Translations under genes and position numbers: made by a program
Notes under the pieces: generated by a model
Database searches by the model: none
What the model was told of the DNA's origin: nothing
Seen by the model: the letters and a program-made list of their open reading frames with translations, nothing else
Assembly: GCA_913060895.1 (NCBI GenBank)
Contig: CAJXSN010000002.1
Span: 186,001 to 250,000 of the forward strand
Direction of reading: 5' to 3'
Source: an uncultured Sphingomonadaceae bacterium
GTDB lineage: Bacteria > Pseudomonadota > Alphaproteobacteria > Sphingomonadales > Sphingomonadaceae
Length of the DNA: 64,000 bases
Part shown: one piece after another, positions 53,542 through 62,964 of the stretch
Layout of the letters: each line of letters opens with the position of its first letter
Numbering within the stretch: position 1 is the first letter of the stretch

Positions 53542-53573
53542 GCCCGGTACCGACCGGGCGCGCTGTTTGTATA
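53542..53573 (-). promoter_or_regulatory. rpmE promoter -10 and leader hairpin
   Basis: On the - strand, TATACA (53573-53568) is followed by a GCCCGGT-CGGT-ACCGGGC hairpin (53559-53542) within the first bases of the predicted leader and then the AAGGA site. L31 leader elements with autoregulatory roles are known in other bacterial groups; no match can be claimed here. Confidence 0.4.
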
Positions 53574-53614
53574 GAAAGCGCGCGATTAAGCGTGCGCGCC
53601 GGATTTTGCAACCA

Positions 53615-54070
53615 TCAACTCGGGTCGGCGATCATGGCAGTGAACTCGGCTTCACTGCTGGTTAGCCCCTCTACGCTCGCACGGCCCTTGAACTTGTAGA
53701 CACGGCTACGCTTCCGGGTGAACTCTACTTCCAGATCGAGCAGACAGCCGGGTGTCACGGGGTTGCGGAACTTCGCGTTCTCGATACCCATAAAAAACAC
53801 CAGCTTGCCCGACCCGGCCAGATCCAGCGTTTCAATGCCCAGGATCGCGGCGGCCTGCGCCATTGCCTCGATCTGCAGCACGCCGGGCATAATCGGCTGA
53901 CCGGGGAAATGCCCCTGAAAGAAATCCTCGTTGAAGGTCACGCCCTTAACCGCATGGATTTTCTCGCCGAGCGTTATGGACTTTACCCGGTCCACCAGCA
54001 GCATGGGGTAACGATGAGGCAAAGCCTCCAGCACACGCCGGATATCATATGGCTTGTCTGTGTCCATCAT
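53615..54070 (-). CDS. fabZ: 3-hydroxyacyl-ACP dehydratase FabZ
   Basis: FabZ dehydrates 3-hydroxyacyl-ACPs in fatty acid synthesis. The 151-aa hot-dog protein has the catalytic His54 and Glu68 in [21 protein letters not shown]-type sequence and an N-terminal [13 protein letters not shown]. Here it ends the bamA-ompH-fabZ arrangement seen across proteobacteria, where lpxD is often inserted but is absent. AGGG precedes the ATG pair. Confidence 0.97.
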   Translation of the reverse strand: MMDTDKPYDIRRVLEALPHRYPMLLVDRVKSITLGEKIHAVKGVTFNEDFFQGHFPGQPIMPGVLQIEAMAQAAAILGIETLDLAGSGKLVFFMGIENAKFRNPVTPGCLLDLEVEFTRKRSRVYKFKGRASVEGLTSSEAEFTAMIADPS

Positions 54071-54095
54071 CGTTACCCTGCTCTGCTATTTAAAC

Positions 54096-54770
54096 TTAGC
54101 GGCCGCTTGGCTGCTGCGTGGTTGCACCCTGTTGGGCCGCTTGCGCTGACTGCTGCTGCGCCAGACCCGCAAGAATCTGCTGCACAGCTTGTTGCAGAGC
54201 CAGCGATTCGCGGCGCGGGCGCCAATTGGCTGGCGGGGTTGCCTGAACAGTCGGCATACGCTGGTCGAGCACGGCGACAATGTCCGCGGTGACATCGGCG
54301 GCATCAGCTGCGAACTGCACACTATCAGCAGGCAGCAACAGCTGGATATTCTTGGACTGGATAACCTGCTGCTGCGCATTGTTGTAATCAATCAAAAGCT
54401 GCTCGATCACATAGGTCTGCGCGAGAGTAATCGGCTGGCCTGCTTGCGAGATTTGCTGAAGCTTTTGCTGGACCTGTGTAGTCACACTTTGATTGGCACT
54501 GGCTTCGGCATCGGTCAGCTGGCCATCTCCATTCGTATCGAGGCTTTGCTGAAGCGTCTGCGCTTCCTGCCGCATGGTTCCAATCTGCTGCAGCTGCGTA
54601 GCATATGTTTGCGAAATCTGCTGGTAAGCAGCCTGCCGCGCGGCTGAGCGCAGGAAGACTGCCTCTGGGCTGCTGATGGCAATACCATTGACCTGCGCTG
54701 CAGCAGGGGCGCCGGCGAAGGTTGCGGTTGCGATGCTGGCAGCAGTGAGCGTTTTGGCGAAAATTTTCAT
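54096..54770 (-). CDS. OmpH/Skp family periplasmic chaperone with EF-hand loop
   Basis: The 224-aa protein has a signal peptide ending near APAAAQ and a long helical, Gln-rich coiled region, as in Skp-type chaperones that guide outer-membrane proteins to BamA. Between the two arms sits DTNGDGQLTDAE (residues 78-89), a canonical EF-hand calcium loop not found in classical Skp. Its ATG overlaps the bamA stop as TAATG. Family assignment rests partly on position next to bamA. Confidence 0.85.
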   Translation of the reverse strand: MKIFAKTLTAASIATATFAGAPAAAQVNGIAISSPEAVFLRSAARQAAYQQISQTYATQLQQIGTMRQEAQTLQQSLDTNGDGQLTDAEASANQSVTTQVQQKLQQISQAGQPITLAQTYVIEQLLIDYNNAQQQVIQSKNIQLLLPADSVQFAADAADVTADIVAVLDQRMPTVQATPPANWRPRRESLALQQAVQQILAGLAQQQSAQAAQQGATTQQPSGR

Positions 54771-57457
54771 TAGAACTGTGTTCCTACATTGAAAGATAGT
54801 GATTTTGTGTCGTCGCCCGGCTGCTTCTTGAGCACGCGGGCAAAGTCGATCCGGAACGGACCGAACGGTGAATTCCAGTTGACCCCAATACCGACCGAAA
54901 TGCGTGGTGCGGATGAGTTTCCAAGAAACACTTCTTGAAATCCTGAATTCTGGCTAATTTTTACGTTCTCGGTCCCGTCAGGGGCAAACTGGTTTTCCAC
55001 TATAGACGTAGTATCACCTATGGTTTGGGCATAAAGATTGAAGCCCTCCGGTCGGCTGGTAAGAACCGGCGTCGTCACATTGAACAACGCCCCGACATCC
55101 ATGAATATAGATGGCCGTAAACCTAATTCACGCACGCCGGAGCCGAGCGGGATTTCAAGCTCGGCCCGCCCGAGATAATATGCATTACCGCCAAGTGCGT
55201 CGTCTTGAAGAAGTTGGTCGCGGTCTGTGATTACAATCTGATTGCCATCATCATCCGTTTCAACCCTTTGACGCAGAACACGCGGGCCGACGCCTCGGAT
55301 ATCGAAGCCGCGGATCTGAGGCTCCCCCAGAAAGAATCTATCGGTCAGCAGAACATCATCGACGCCCTCGCCCTCTCGATCCTTCAATCCTTTTATATAA
55401 CCGCCCTCAGCTGTCAGCGAAAAGATAAACCCGTTAAACACAGACCAATATTTCGCTGCCTTCCCACGAATACGGGCGTACTCCACCGAACCGCCTAGAC
55501 CGGCATACTCCCCTGTTATGCTAAAAGTTTCACCGCGCGTCGGGCGGAACCGGCTATTGGTCGAGTTATAATTCAGAGTCAGCCCGGCAATCGAGCTGGT
55601 CCGCTTACCTAAGGAATCGCACAGGAACCGTCCGGCTATAAGAGGCTCACAAGTTGAAATGCCATCACCGTCCAGATCGGCAAAGTACTGGTTTTCATCC
55701 AACGACACATCGTCATAGTTCAGCGTATAACTGCCGATCAGGGACATGTATTCTGTAACCGGCACACCAACCCGCAACGAGCCACCAGTGGTTGCCTGCT
55801 CAAAAGTCGTATTGCGATCAGTATTGGTAAAATTGAAGCTGCTATAATCACGGCGATAGAGATCGATACCGGCCGAGATATTACGATCAAACAAGTAAGG
55901 TTCGCTGAAATTAATTCCGAACGAGCGCGAGTAGCGCGACCAGTTGACCGAAGCGCCGACAGTCTGGCCGCGACCACGGAAGTTGCGCTCGCGAATAGAA
56001 GCCGACAGCAGGAAGCTTTCGATCGAGGAGAAGCCGGCCGACAGCTGCAATTCGCCAGTCGGCTGGTCTTCGACATTGGCTTCCAGAATAATCCGGTCTG
56101 GCTGCGAACCCGGTTTCTGCTCGATCTCGAAATTCTCTTGGAAGAACCCGAGCGAGTTAATCCGATTGGTCGAGCGCGCAACCTGAAGGGAGTTGAAGGC
56201 GTCGCCTTCGGCCAGACGCATTTCGCGGCGGATAACCTTGTCCTGCGTCAGTGTATTACCGTTGATGTCGACCCGCTCGATGTAAACGCGCGGTGCTTCG
56301 CGCAATACAAACGAGACATCCATTGTCTTGGTTTCACTGTTGCGGGCAAATTCCGGCTGAACATCGGCAAAGGCATAGCCGAACGTACCGGCCAGCTCGC
56401 TCAGCTGTTCGACCGTATCCTCGACCAGTTTCGCATTGTATCCGTCACCGGTTTCCATCGGCAGATTGGCGCGCAAGCCCTCACTGGAAAAGTCGCGCAA
56501 CTGGCTTTCCACGGTAACATCGCCAAAATTGTATTTCTCGCCCTCTTCAACGACGTAAGTGATGATGAAATCACGTTTGTCGGGCGTCAGTTCGGCAACG
56601 GCAGATACAACACGAAAATCGACATAACCTTCGGTTAGGTAGAATTCGCGCAGCTTCTGCTGGTCGAATGCAAGGCGATCAGGATCGTAACTTGTGTTGG
56701 AAGACAGGAAGCTGGTGAGGCGCGCCTGCTTGGTGACCATTTCACCGCGCAGCGTTCCATCGCCGAACACTTCGTTACCAATAATGTTGATCTGGCGGAC
56801 CTTGGACTTGGGCCCTTCGCTGATTTCGAACACCAGATCGACGCGGTTCTGGCTTAGCTCGACAATCTTTGGCTCGACGGTAGCTGCAAACCGGCCCTGC
56901 CGTTTGTACAGCTCGATAATGCGCGCAACGTCCGCACGGGTCTTGGAACGGGTGAATATCTGGCGCGGGGACAGCTTAATCTCCGGCAGGATTTTGTCGT
57001 TGTCCAGCCGATCGTTGCCTTCCAGAATAATTCGGTTGATGACCGGGTTTTCCACCACGGTGATAATTATATTTCCGCTTTCATTGCGGATAGAGAAATC
57101 GGAGAACAGCTCCGTGTCTGCCAGTTCTTTCAGTGTCTGATCACCCAGAGCCGCCGTATAAGTCTGGCCCGGCCGGATCTTGATATAAGACAGGATCGTC
57201 TGCGGCTCCAGCCGCTGCGCGCCGGAAACTGCGATAGTCTGGATCACATCGGCTTGCGCCTGGGGAGCGATGGTAGAAGCTTCGCCCGACTGGACCTCCG
57301 GCCCCGCCTGCTCGATCGGAAGCGGTTCCGGATCGCCAGCCTCTTGCGCCAGCGCGCCTGCAGGCAGACCGGCCAGAATTGTGCCGGAAAGGAGAGCCAG
57401 CGCGAATGTGCCCTTATGGTGCACAACCTTGGCGCCTGGCGTAGATTTACGGTTCAT
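54770..57457 (-). CDS. bamA: Outer membrane protein assembly factor BamA
   Basis: BamA inserts beta-barrel proteins into the outer membrane. The 895-aa protein has a signal peptide (LALLSGTILAGLPAGALAQ), five POTRA domains (about 70-430) and a C-terminal barrel ending in SLSFNVGTQF with the terminal aromatic. A short extracellular loop carries two cysteines (CEPLIAGRFLC). I choose the ATG at 57457 because the 33 codons upstream lack signal-like character. Confidence 0.96.
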   Translation of the reverse strand: MNRKSTPGAKVVHHKGTFALALLSGTILAGLPAGALAQEAGDPEPLPIEQAGPEVQSGEASTIAPQAQADVIQTIAVSGAQRLEPQTILSYIKIRPGQTYTAALGDQTLKELADTELFSDFSIRNESGNIIITVVENPVINRIILEGNDRLDNDKILPEIKLSPRQIFTRSKTRADVARIIELYKRQGRFAATVEPKIVELSQNRVDLVFEISEGPKSKVRQINIIGNEVFGDGTLRGEMVTKQARLTSFLSSNTSYDPDRLAFDQQKLREFYLTEGYVDFRVVSAVAELTPDKRDFIITYVVEEGEKYNFGDVTVESQLRDFSSEGLRANLPMETGDGYNAKLVEDTVEQLSELAGTFGYAFADVQPEFARNSETKTMDVSFVLREAPRVYIERVDINGNTLTQDKVIRREMRLAEGDAFNSLQVARSTNRINSLGFFQENFEIEQKPGSQPDRIILEANVEDQPTGELQLSAGFSSIESFLLSASIRERNFRGRGQTVGASVNWSRYSRSFGINFSEPYLFDRNISAGIDLYRRDYSSFNFTNTDRNTTFEQATTGGSLRVGVPVTEYMSLIGSYTLNYDDVSLDENQYFADLDGDGISTCEPLIAGRFLCDSLGKRTSSIAGLTLNYNSTNSRFRPTRGETFSITGEYAGLGGSVEYARIRGKAAKYWSVFNGFIFSLTAEGGYIKGLKDREGEGVDDVLLTDRFFLGEPQIRGFDIRGVGPRVLRQRVETDDDGNQIVITDRDQLLQDDALGGNAYYLGRAELEIPLGSGVRELGLRPSIFMDVGALFNVTTPVLTSRPEGFNLYAQTIGDTTSIVENQFAPDGTENVKISQNSGFQEVFLGNSSAPRISVGIGVNWNSPFGPFRIDFARVLKKQPGDDTKSLSFNVGTQF

Positions 57458-57644
57458 TTCGGAAGTTGTCCCGTCAATAGATTTTCGGTCCGGACCTGAG
57501 GCCCAGTTTGATCGGCTGTTATCATTCTGCAGCCGCCACGAAGTGATTGTCGCCAATGCCCGATGCGCCTGTTCCTTTCAAGAAGGAGTGGCCCGTCATG
57601 ACCCGCCTTTCGTACCGCCTGACCTGTCTTTGCCTTATGGGCTA

Positions 57645-58760
57645 TCACCCGAACAAGGAAAGCGAGGCCAGATCGTTAAATGTGACGAACAGCATTAACA
57701 TGAGCACAAGTGCCATGCCGGTGCGATACGCCATCTCCATTCCTCTGGCACCAACTGGTTTCCGGCGCACTGCTTCAGCCGCGTAGAAAGCCAGATGCCC
57801 GCCGTCGAGCGCCGGGATTGGCAGGAGGTTAATGAATGCCAAGTTAAGCGAGATAAGGGCGGCAAAGTTTGCAAAGGCCAGCCAGCCCAAACTCAACTGC
57901 TCACCGGAATACTTCGCAATCTTTATCGGTCCCCCCAGTTCTTTCACCGAGCGGTCTCCGGTTACGATCTGAACAATCCCCGTAACCATCATATCGACCA
58001 GGCCGACCGTCTGCGCCCACGCCAGCGACAGCGCCTGGAGCGGGCCAACCGGCGTAATTTCGGGCGTACCCGATGCCACGCCCAGCCGGCCGATGCGCGA
58101 TTCATTCCCGAACCTGTCGGTTTCAGTGACACTGGCTATAGTCAGCGGAATTTCCATCCGGTCACCGCCGCGCTCAACGGTCAGACTGACGTTTTCGCCG
58201 GGATACATCAGAACACGGCTACCAATTTCCTGAAATGACGGAGTGGCCTCCCCATCGATGGCCACGATCCTGTCGCCTACTTCCAGACCGGCATCCCGCG
58301 CTATAGAGCTTTCCGCGAAACCACCGATGGCATTGGTGGATTCGACTTTACCGTAAGCCAGATTGAATGCGCCAAAAATCGCCAGAGTGACGATCAGATT
58401 GGTCGCAGGCCCCGCAAAAACGATCAGCGCCCGTTTCCACAGTGCCGCATATTGAAACGCGCCTTGCCGTTCTTCTGCGCTCAAAGTGTCGCCGGACTCC
58501 GGATCTGGTATGCTGGCGGGGTTCATATCGCCCTTGAACTGGACATATCCCCCCAATGGCAGGGCGGAGACTTTCCAGCGCGTCCCATATTTGTCTGTGC
58601 GGCCCCACAATTCCTTACCAAAACCGATGGAGAACGCCTCTGCCTGCACACCGAACCAGCGACCGACCAGATAATGGCCCAGCTCGTGCACGGTAATCAA
58701 TGGTCCCAGCAGCAGCAGGAAACCGGCGATCCACATCCAGAAAGGAGTCGTTTCGAACAT
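57645..58760 (-). CDS. rseP: RIP zinc metalloprotease RseP
   Basis: RseP is an intramembrane protease that cleaves anti-sigma factors or signal peptides. The 371-aa protein has the HELGH zinc motif (25-29) in the first helix, a PDZ domain (about 120-215), and the third ligand in NLLPIPALDGGH. One PDZ domain is visible, compared with two in the enterobacterial protein. It follows dxr with no gap. Confidence 0.95.
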   Translation of the reverse strand: MFETTPFWMWIAGFLLLLGPLITVHELGHYLVGRWFGVQAEAFSIGFGKELWGRTDKYGTRWKVSALPLGGYVQFKGDMNPASIPDPESGDTLSAEERQGAFQYAALWKRALIVFAGPATNLIVTLAIFGAFNLAYGKVESTNAIGGFAESSIARDAGLEVGDRIVAIDGEATPSFQEIGSRVLMYPGENVSLTVERGGDRMEIPLTIASVTETDRFGNESRIGRLGVASGTPEITPVGPLQALSLAWAQTVGLVDMMVTGIVQIVTGDRSVKELGGPIKIAKYSGEQLSLGWLAFANFAALISLNLAFINLLPIPALDGGHLAFYAAEAVRRKPVGARGMEMAYRTGMALVLMLMLFVTFNDLASLSLFG

Positions 58761-59912
58761 TCAGTTGCTTTCTAACATGGCGGACGCTCTTGCGCGCGCA
58801 TCGGTATCTATGGCCATTACATCCGCCAGCGTTGCGGGCGGCGGGGGAGCGTAATTGGCGAGGGTATTGGCCACCACTACTGCAATCTGCGTGAACTGTA
58901 TCTTACCATCCAGAAATGCGGCCACGGCCACTTCGTTCGCGGCGTTGAGCACAGCAGGGGCAGCCCCGCCCGCCAGCGCCGCCTCGCGCGCAAGGCGGGT
59001 TGCCGGAAAACGATCCTCGTCCGGCGTTTCGAAGGTCAGCGTGCCGATACCCGCCAGATCAAGCGGCTCGCACGGCGTATCCATCCTGCCCGGCCATGCA
59101 AGGCAGGACGCAATCGGCACTTTCATGTCGGACGGGCCCAGCTGGGCCAGCGTCGATCCGTCGCGGTATTCGACCATAGAGTGAATAACGCTCTGCGGAT
59201 GAACCACGATGCGCAATTTATCCAAGCCGACCGGGAACAGGTGATGCGCCTCGATCAGTTCCAGCCCCTTGTTGAACATGGTCGCGGAATCAACACTGAT
59301 TTTCGCGCCCATGTCCCAGTTGGGATGGGCCACGGCTTGGGCCGGTGTCGCTGCGGCCAGCCGTTCCTGAGACCACGTGCGCAAGGGCCCGCCACTGGCC
59401 GTCAGTGTGATCCAGCGCACGTCTTCCGTCCTGCCGCCCTGCAGGCACTGGAAGATCGCATTGTGCTCGGAATCCACCGGAAGAAGCGTCGCGCCATGGT
59501 TCTTCACAGCGGCGGTCATCACTTCGCCTGCGGAAACCAGCGCTTCTTTGTTGGCGAGCGCAATCGTATTGCCCTGCTCGATTGCGGCCATGACCGGTTC
59601 CAGCCCGGCACACCCGACAATCGCGGCGACGGTCACATCGGCAGTGATCGCCGCAGCTTCACATAAAGCAGCCCGCCCCCCCGACACGGCAATGCCAGAG
59701 CCTGCGAGAGCATCGCGCAATTCCGGCAGACAGTTTTCGTCCGCCACCACCGCGTCCTGCACATTGAATTCACGGGCCAATGCTGCCAGCGCACCCGCGT
59801 TACGATTGGCGGTCAGGACTTTTACACCCCACGCGGACCGGTCCTGCCGAACCAAATCCAGTGTCGATGTGCCGACCGAGCCTGTCGCTCCGAAGATGGA
59901 AATGCTGCGCAT
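58761..59912 (-). CDS. dxr: 1-deoxy-D-xylulose 5-phosphate reductoisomerase
   Basis: Dxr makes 2-C-methylerythritol 4-phosphate, the committed step of the MEP isoprenoid pathway. The 383-aa protein has the NADPH motif GATGSVGTSTLDLV and the catalytic SEHNAIFQCLQG and LTASGGPLR segments. It lies between cdsA and rseP with tight spacing. Confidence 0.97.
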   Translation of the reverse strand: MRSISIFGATGSVGTSTLDLVRQDRSAWGVKVLTANRNAGALAALAREFNVQDAVVADENCLPELRDALAGSGIAVSGGRAALCEAAAITADVTVAAIVGCAGLEPVMAAIEQGNTIALANKEALVSAGEVMTAAVKNHGATLLPVDSEHNAIFQCLQGGRTEDVRWITLTASGGPLRTWSQERLAAATPAQAVAHPNWDMGAKISVDSATMFNKGLELIEAHHLFPVGLDKLRIVVHPQSVIHSMVEYRDGSTLAQLGPSDMKVPIASCLAWPGRMDTPCEPLDLAGIGTLTFETPDEDRFPATRLAREAALAGGAAPAVLNAANEVAVAAFLDGKIQFTQIAVVVANTLANYAPPPPATLADVMAIDTDARARASAMLESN

Positions 59913-59916
59913 CGGG

Positions 59917-60627
59917 TCAGGTAAATGTCATGCCGATAAATCCTACAATCAAAGCCACCGGCAGCAAACCATCGGTGCGGTCGAAAAATCCGCCATGCCC
60001 GGGGATCAGGTTGGAGCTATCCTTCATCCCCGCCCGGCGTTTCAGCCAGCTTTGAAAGAAGTCCCCGAATTGCGCGGTAATTGCCAGTATCGCACCGACA
60101 ACGGCAGCGCCGCTGGCATCGGGCCAGGCAATATCGAACAGCTCGCTCCATGTGGTGTAGCCGCTGGTATAATGAAACGCGCCAACCATCAGGATCAGGA
60201 AAGATGCGGCAAACAGCATCCCGCCAAACAGACCCGCCCACGTTTTCGATGGACTTATCGACGGCGCAATCTTCGGCCCGCCGATCGTGCGCCCTACGAA
60301 ATACGCCCCCACATCGGTGGCAACAACCACGCCGATTGCTGCAAGCAGATAGTAGGACTCAAGACCCGCAATAACGAGGCCGGCCAGGCCGATATAGATG
60401 GCCCCAGCCGCAATCGCTGTAACGCGGTACAACGGGTTTTCCGTGGCCCGCAGCACCAGCCGGACGAACTCCGCAAATGTAACCGCAGTGACCGCCCCCA
60501 CAAACAGATCGAACCAGACACCGCCTGCCGCAAACGCAGCTGCGAGCACTGCCAGCATGACCAGTGCCGAAACAAACCGGACAGGAAGGTCGGCGTTCTT
60601 TTGGGGCGAGAGGCTACCTCCCACCAT
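59917..60627 (-). CDS. cdsA: Phosphatidate cytidylyltransferase
   Basis: CdsA makes CDP-diacylglycerol, the precursor of membrane phospholipids. The 236-aa protein has about seven membrane helices and the full signature SWLKRRAGMKDSSN followed by PGHGGFFDRTDG. The ATG at 60627 is supported by GAGGGAG 7 nt upstream, overlapping uppS by 14 nt; the longer reading upstream runs antiphase through uppS. Confidence 0.95.
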   Translation of the reverse strand: MVGGSLSPQKNADLPVRFVSALVMLAVLAAAFAAGGVWFDLFVGAVTAVTFAEFVRLVLRATENPLYRVTAIAAGAIYIGLAGLVIAGLESYYLLAAIGVVVATDVGAYFVGRTIGGPKIAPSISPSKTWAGLFGGMLFAASFLILMVGAFHYTSGYTTWSELFDIAWPDASGAAVVGAILAITAQFGDFFQSWLKRRAGMKDSSNLIPGHGGFFDRTDGLLPVALIVGFIGMTFT

Positions 60628-61300
60628 AACGACGCTCCCTCTGCGCGAAATCGTCCAGCGCCTGCTGGAGATGGTCAGGCGTGAAATCCGGCCACAGCGT
60701 GTCGACGAAAACCATTTCTGCATAAGCGGATTGCCACAGCAGAAAATTGGAGAGACGCACTTCGCCGCTGGTACGCACCAGCAGATCGAGTGGCGGCAGG
60801 TCTGCGGTGTAGAGATGCGCGGCAATCGTGTCGGCAGTCACCTCACCAGCTGCCGCCGCCCGGGCAGCCGCGGCAGCAATTTCTTGCTGTGATCCGTAAT
60901 TGAGGGCCACCGCCAGAATATATTTCCCGCCTGCGGTCCGTTCCAGTGCATCTTCCAGCATCGTCACAATATCGGGGGCCAACCCCTGCCAGTCGCCGAT
61001 AATTTTCAGCCGCACATCATTGGCGATAAATTCCGGCAGATCCGATTTGATGAACTTGCGCATCAAATTCATCAGATCGTCAACCTCTTCCTCTGGCCGC
61101 TTCCAGTTCTCAGAACTGAAGGCATACAGCGTAAGGCACTCGATTCCCATCTGTCCGACATCGCGGACAAGTTTGCGCACGGCTTCCACACCGCGCTGGT
61201 GGCCAATGGCACGCGGCAAGCCCTTGGCGCTCGCCCAGCGGCCATTGCCATCCATAATGATGGCGACGTGCTTCGCCTGGCTGGTGGCCTCTTCGCCCAT
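60614..61300 (-). CDS. uppS: Isoprenyl transferase (undecaprenyl diphosphate synthase)
   Basis: UppS elongates farnesyl diphosphate to undecaprenyl diphosphate for wall synthesis. The 228-aa protein has HVAIIMDGNGRWA with the catalytic Asp17, the GHQRG segment and the C-terminal RTSGEVRLSNFLLWQ. I prefer the ATG at 61300, preceded by GGGGAG, over one 15 nt upstream with no ribosome binding site. Confidence 0.95.
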   Translation of the reverse strand: MGEEATSQAKHVAIIMDGNGRWASAKGLPRAIGHQRGVEAVRKLVRDVGQMGIECLTLYAFSSENWKRPEEEVDDLMNLMRKFIKSDLPEFIANDVRLKIIGDWQGLAPDIVTMLEDALERTAGGKYILAVALNYGSQQEIAAAAARAAAAGEVTADTIAAHLYTADLPPLDLLVRTSGEVRLSNFLLWQSAYAEMVFVDTLWPDFTPDHLQQALDDFAQRERRYGGR

Positions 61301-61322
61301 AACTCCCCGTTCCATTCTGGCC

Positions 61323-61335
61323 GAGCTTGTCGAAG
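61323..61335. repeat. Half-copy of the CTTCGACAAG-type repeat
   Basis: GAGCTTGTCGAAG lies 22 nt upstream of the uppS ATG, between frr and uppS. It shares the CTTGTCGAAG core with the inverted repeat at 5303-5372 but is a single arm. Confidence 0.55.
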
Positions 61336-61438
61336 CCCTGCTCTTTTTGTTTCGTCAGTCCTGAAAGAAGAACATCCCCCACACTAGCTCAGAGCGATAG
61401 GTTCAGGTGAATTCCTGCCAGCTTGTATTCCCGCCAGC

Positions 61439-61996
61439 CTACTGGGTCAGGATTTCCTTTTCCTTTGCTTCCGACACCGTGTCGCATTCCGCCACGAATT
61501 TGTCGGTCAATTTCTGCACTTCGTCCTCGGACCGCTTGCGGTCGTCTTCGGAGATTTCTTTCTTCTTTTCGTCTTCTTTCAGCGCTTCCATCCCGTCGCG
61601 GCGAACATTGCGGATCGCGATTTTGGCATTCTCGGCATAGGTTCCGGCCAGCTTGGCCAGTTCCTTACGGCGCTCCTCGGTCAGATCGGGCATCGGCAGA
61701 CGCACGGTCTGACCATCAGTCATCGGGTTCAGACCGAGATTGGCTTTGGAAATGCCCTTCTCCACCGCACTGACATTGCTTTTGTCCCATACCTGAACGC
61801 TCAACATGCGTGCCTCTGGCGCAGAGACTGTGGCCACCTGACTTAGCGGCATCATCGCGCCGTACACTTCGCACACAACCGGATCGAGCAGGCTGGTGTT
61901 GGCACGGCCTGTGCGCAATCCGCCCAGATCGCCCTTCAGGCTGTCCACGGCGCCCTGCATCCGGCGTTCGATATCTGCTTTGTCGTATTTGGCCAT
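61439..61996 (-). CDS. frr: Ribosome recycling factor
   Basis: RRF splits post-termination ribosomes with EF-G. The 185-aa helical protein has the family segments DLGGLRTGRANTSLLD, DGQTVRLPMPDLTEERRKEL and IRNVRRDG. It follows pyrH by 11 nt. Confidence 0.97.
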   Translation of the reverse strand: MAKYDKADIERRMQGAVDSLKGDLGGLRTGRANTSLLDPVVCEVYGAMMPLSQVATVSAPEARMLSVQVWDKSNVSAVEKGISKANLGLNPMTDGQTVRLPMPDLTEERRKELAKLAGTYAENAKIAIRNVRRDGMEALKEDEKKKEISEDDRKRSEDEVQKLTDKFVAECDTVSEAKEKEILTQ

Positions 61997-62007
61997 GTCG
62001 GCTCCCC

Positions 62008-62721
62008 TTACTGGTCTTGTACGATCGTCTGCGTGCCTGCGCCCGAAAGAACGCGGGCCAGATTGCCCTTGTCCCGGATGGAGAACACGACGATCGGTAT
62101 CTGGTTATCACGGCATAGCGCCACGGCGGAGGCGTCCATTACCTTGAGATTATCTGCAAGCACCTTGCCATAACTCACCGTATCAAAACGCACAGCGTCG
62201 GAATTTTTCTTGGGGTCGGTGTCATACACCCCATCGACGCTGGTGCCTTTGAGCAAGGCGTCGCATTTCATCTCGGCTGCACGCAAGGCGGCGCCGCTGT
62301 CGGTGGTGAAATACGGCGCGCCCACCCCTGCGGCGAAGATTACGATACGCCCTTTTTCCAGATGGCGTTCTGCGCGGCGACGGATCACCGGCTCACACAC
62401 CTTATCCATTTCGATGGCGGATTGCACACGAGTGGGGACGCCTAATTGCTCCAGCGCATTCTGCATGGCCAGCGCGTTCATCACGGTGGCCAGCATTCCC
62501 ATATAATCGGCCTGGGCCCGGTCCATTCCCTGCGCGGCGCCCGCCATGCCGCGAAAGATATTGCCTCCGCCGATCACCAGGCAGATTTCCAGCCCGGTCT
62601 CCTTGGCGGCCTTAACCTCATTCGCCAGCTCCGCCACGAAGGCAGAGTCGATCCCGAATTGCTGGTCGCCCATCAGAACCTCGCCCGAAAGCTTCAGCAG
62701 AACGCGCTTCATCTCAGGCAT
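62008..62721 (-). CDS. pyrH: Uridylate kinase
   Basis: PyrH phosphorylates UMP to UDP. The 237-aa amino-acid-kinase-fold protein has [24 protein letters not shown] and the C-terminal [10 protein letters not shown]. Length fits the family when starting at 62721 (MPEMKRVLL); a start at 62775 would add 18 residues. tsf and rpsB, the usual upstream partners, are absent; a K+/H+ antiporter gene lies there instead. Confidence 0.95.
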   Translation of the reverse strand: MPEMKRVLLKLSGEVLMGDQQFGIDSAFVAELANEVKAAKETGLEICLVIGGGNIFRGMAGAAQGMDRAQADYMGMLATVMNALAMQNALEQLGVPTRVQSAIEMDKVCEPVIRRRAERHLEKGRIVIFAAGVGAPYFTTDSGAALRAAEMKCDALLKGTSVDGVYDTDPKKNSDAVRFDTVSYGKVLADNLKVMDASAVALCRDNQIPIVVFSIRDKGNLARVLSGAGTQTIVQDQ

Positions 62722-62845
62722 TGGTATTGCCGGAAGTGCTGGAGAGGAAACGTCTGAGGGCGATCCAGAAGGCATGGGCGCGCGGTTTTTCCGTATTGCT
62801 GCAGGGCGTCTCGCTCCTTAGCCACGAAGCGTCGGAGTCGCAAAG

Positions 62846-62891
62846 GGAAAGCCGTCTGGGAAAAGCGCCATTACAGCGGCGTCGGCTTTCC
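62846..62891. other. Nested hairpin upstream of pyrH
   Basis: Nine-base arms GGAAAGCCG/CGGCTTTCC enclose a second, shorter GC-rich inverted element (GCGCC and GGCG). It lies in the 190-bp gap between the antiporter stop and the pyrH start. It has no U-tract, so it may be a structured leader rather than a terminator. Confidence 0.45.
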
Positions 62892-62964
62892 AGTGTGTAG
62901 CCAACTCTCGTGAGCTGCGTTGTCGCAGTCGCGATTCGTTCATCTGTCTCACTCAGTATGAGCC

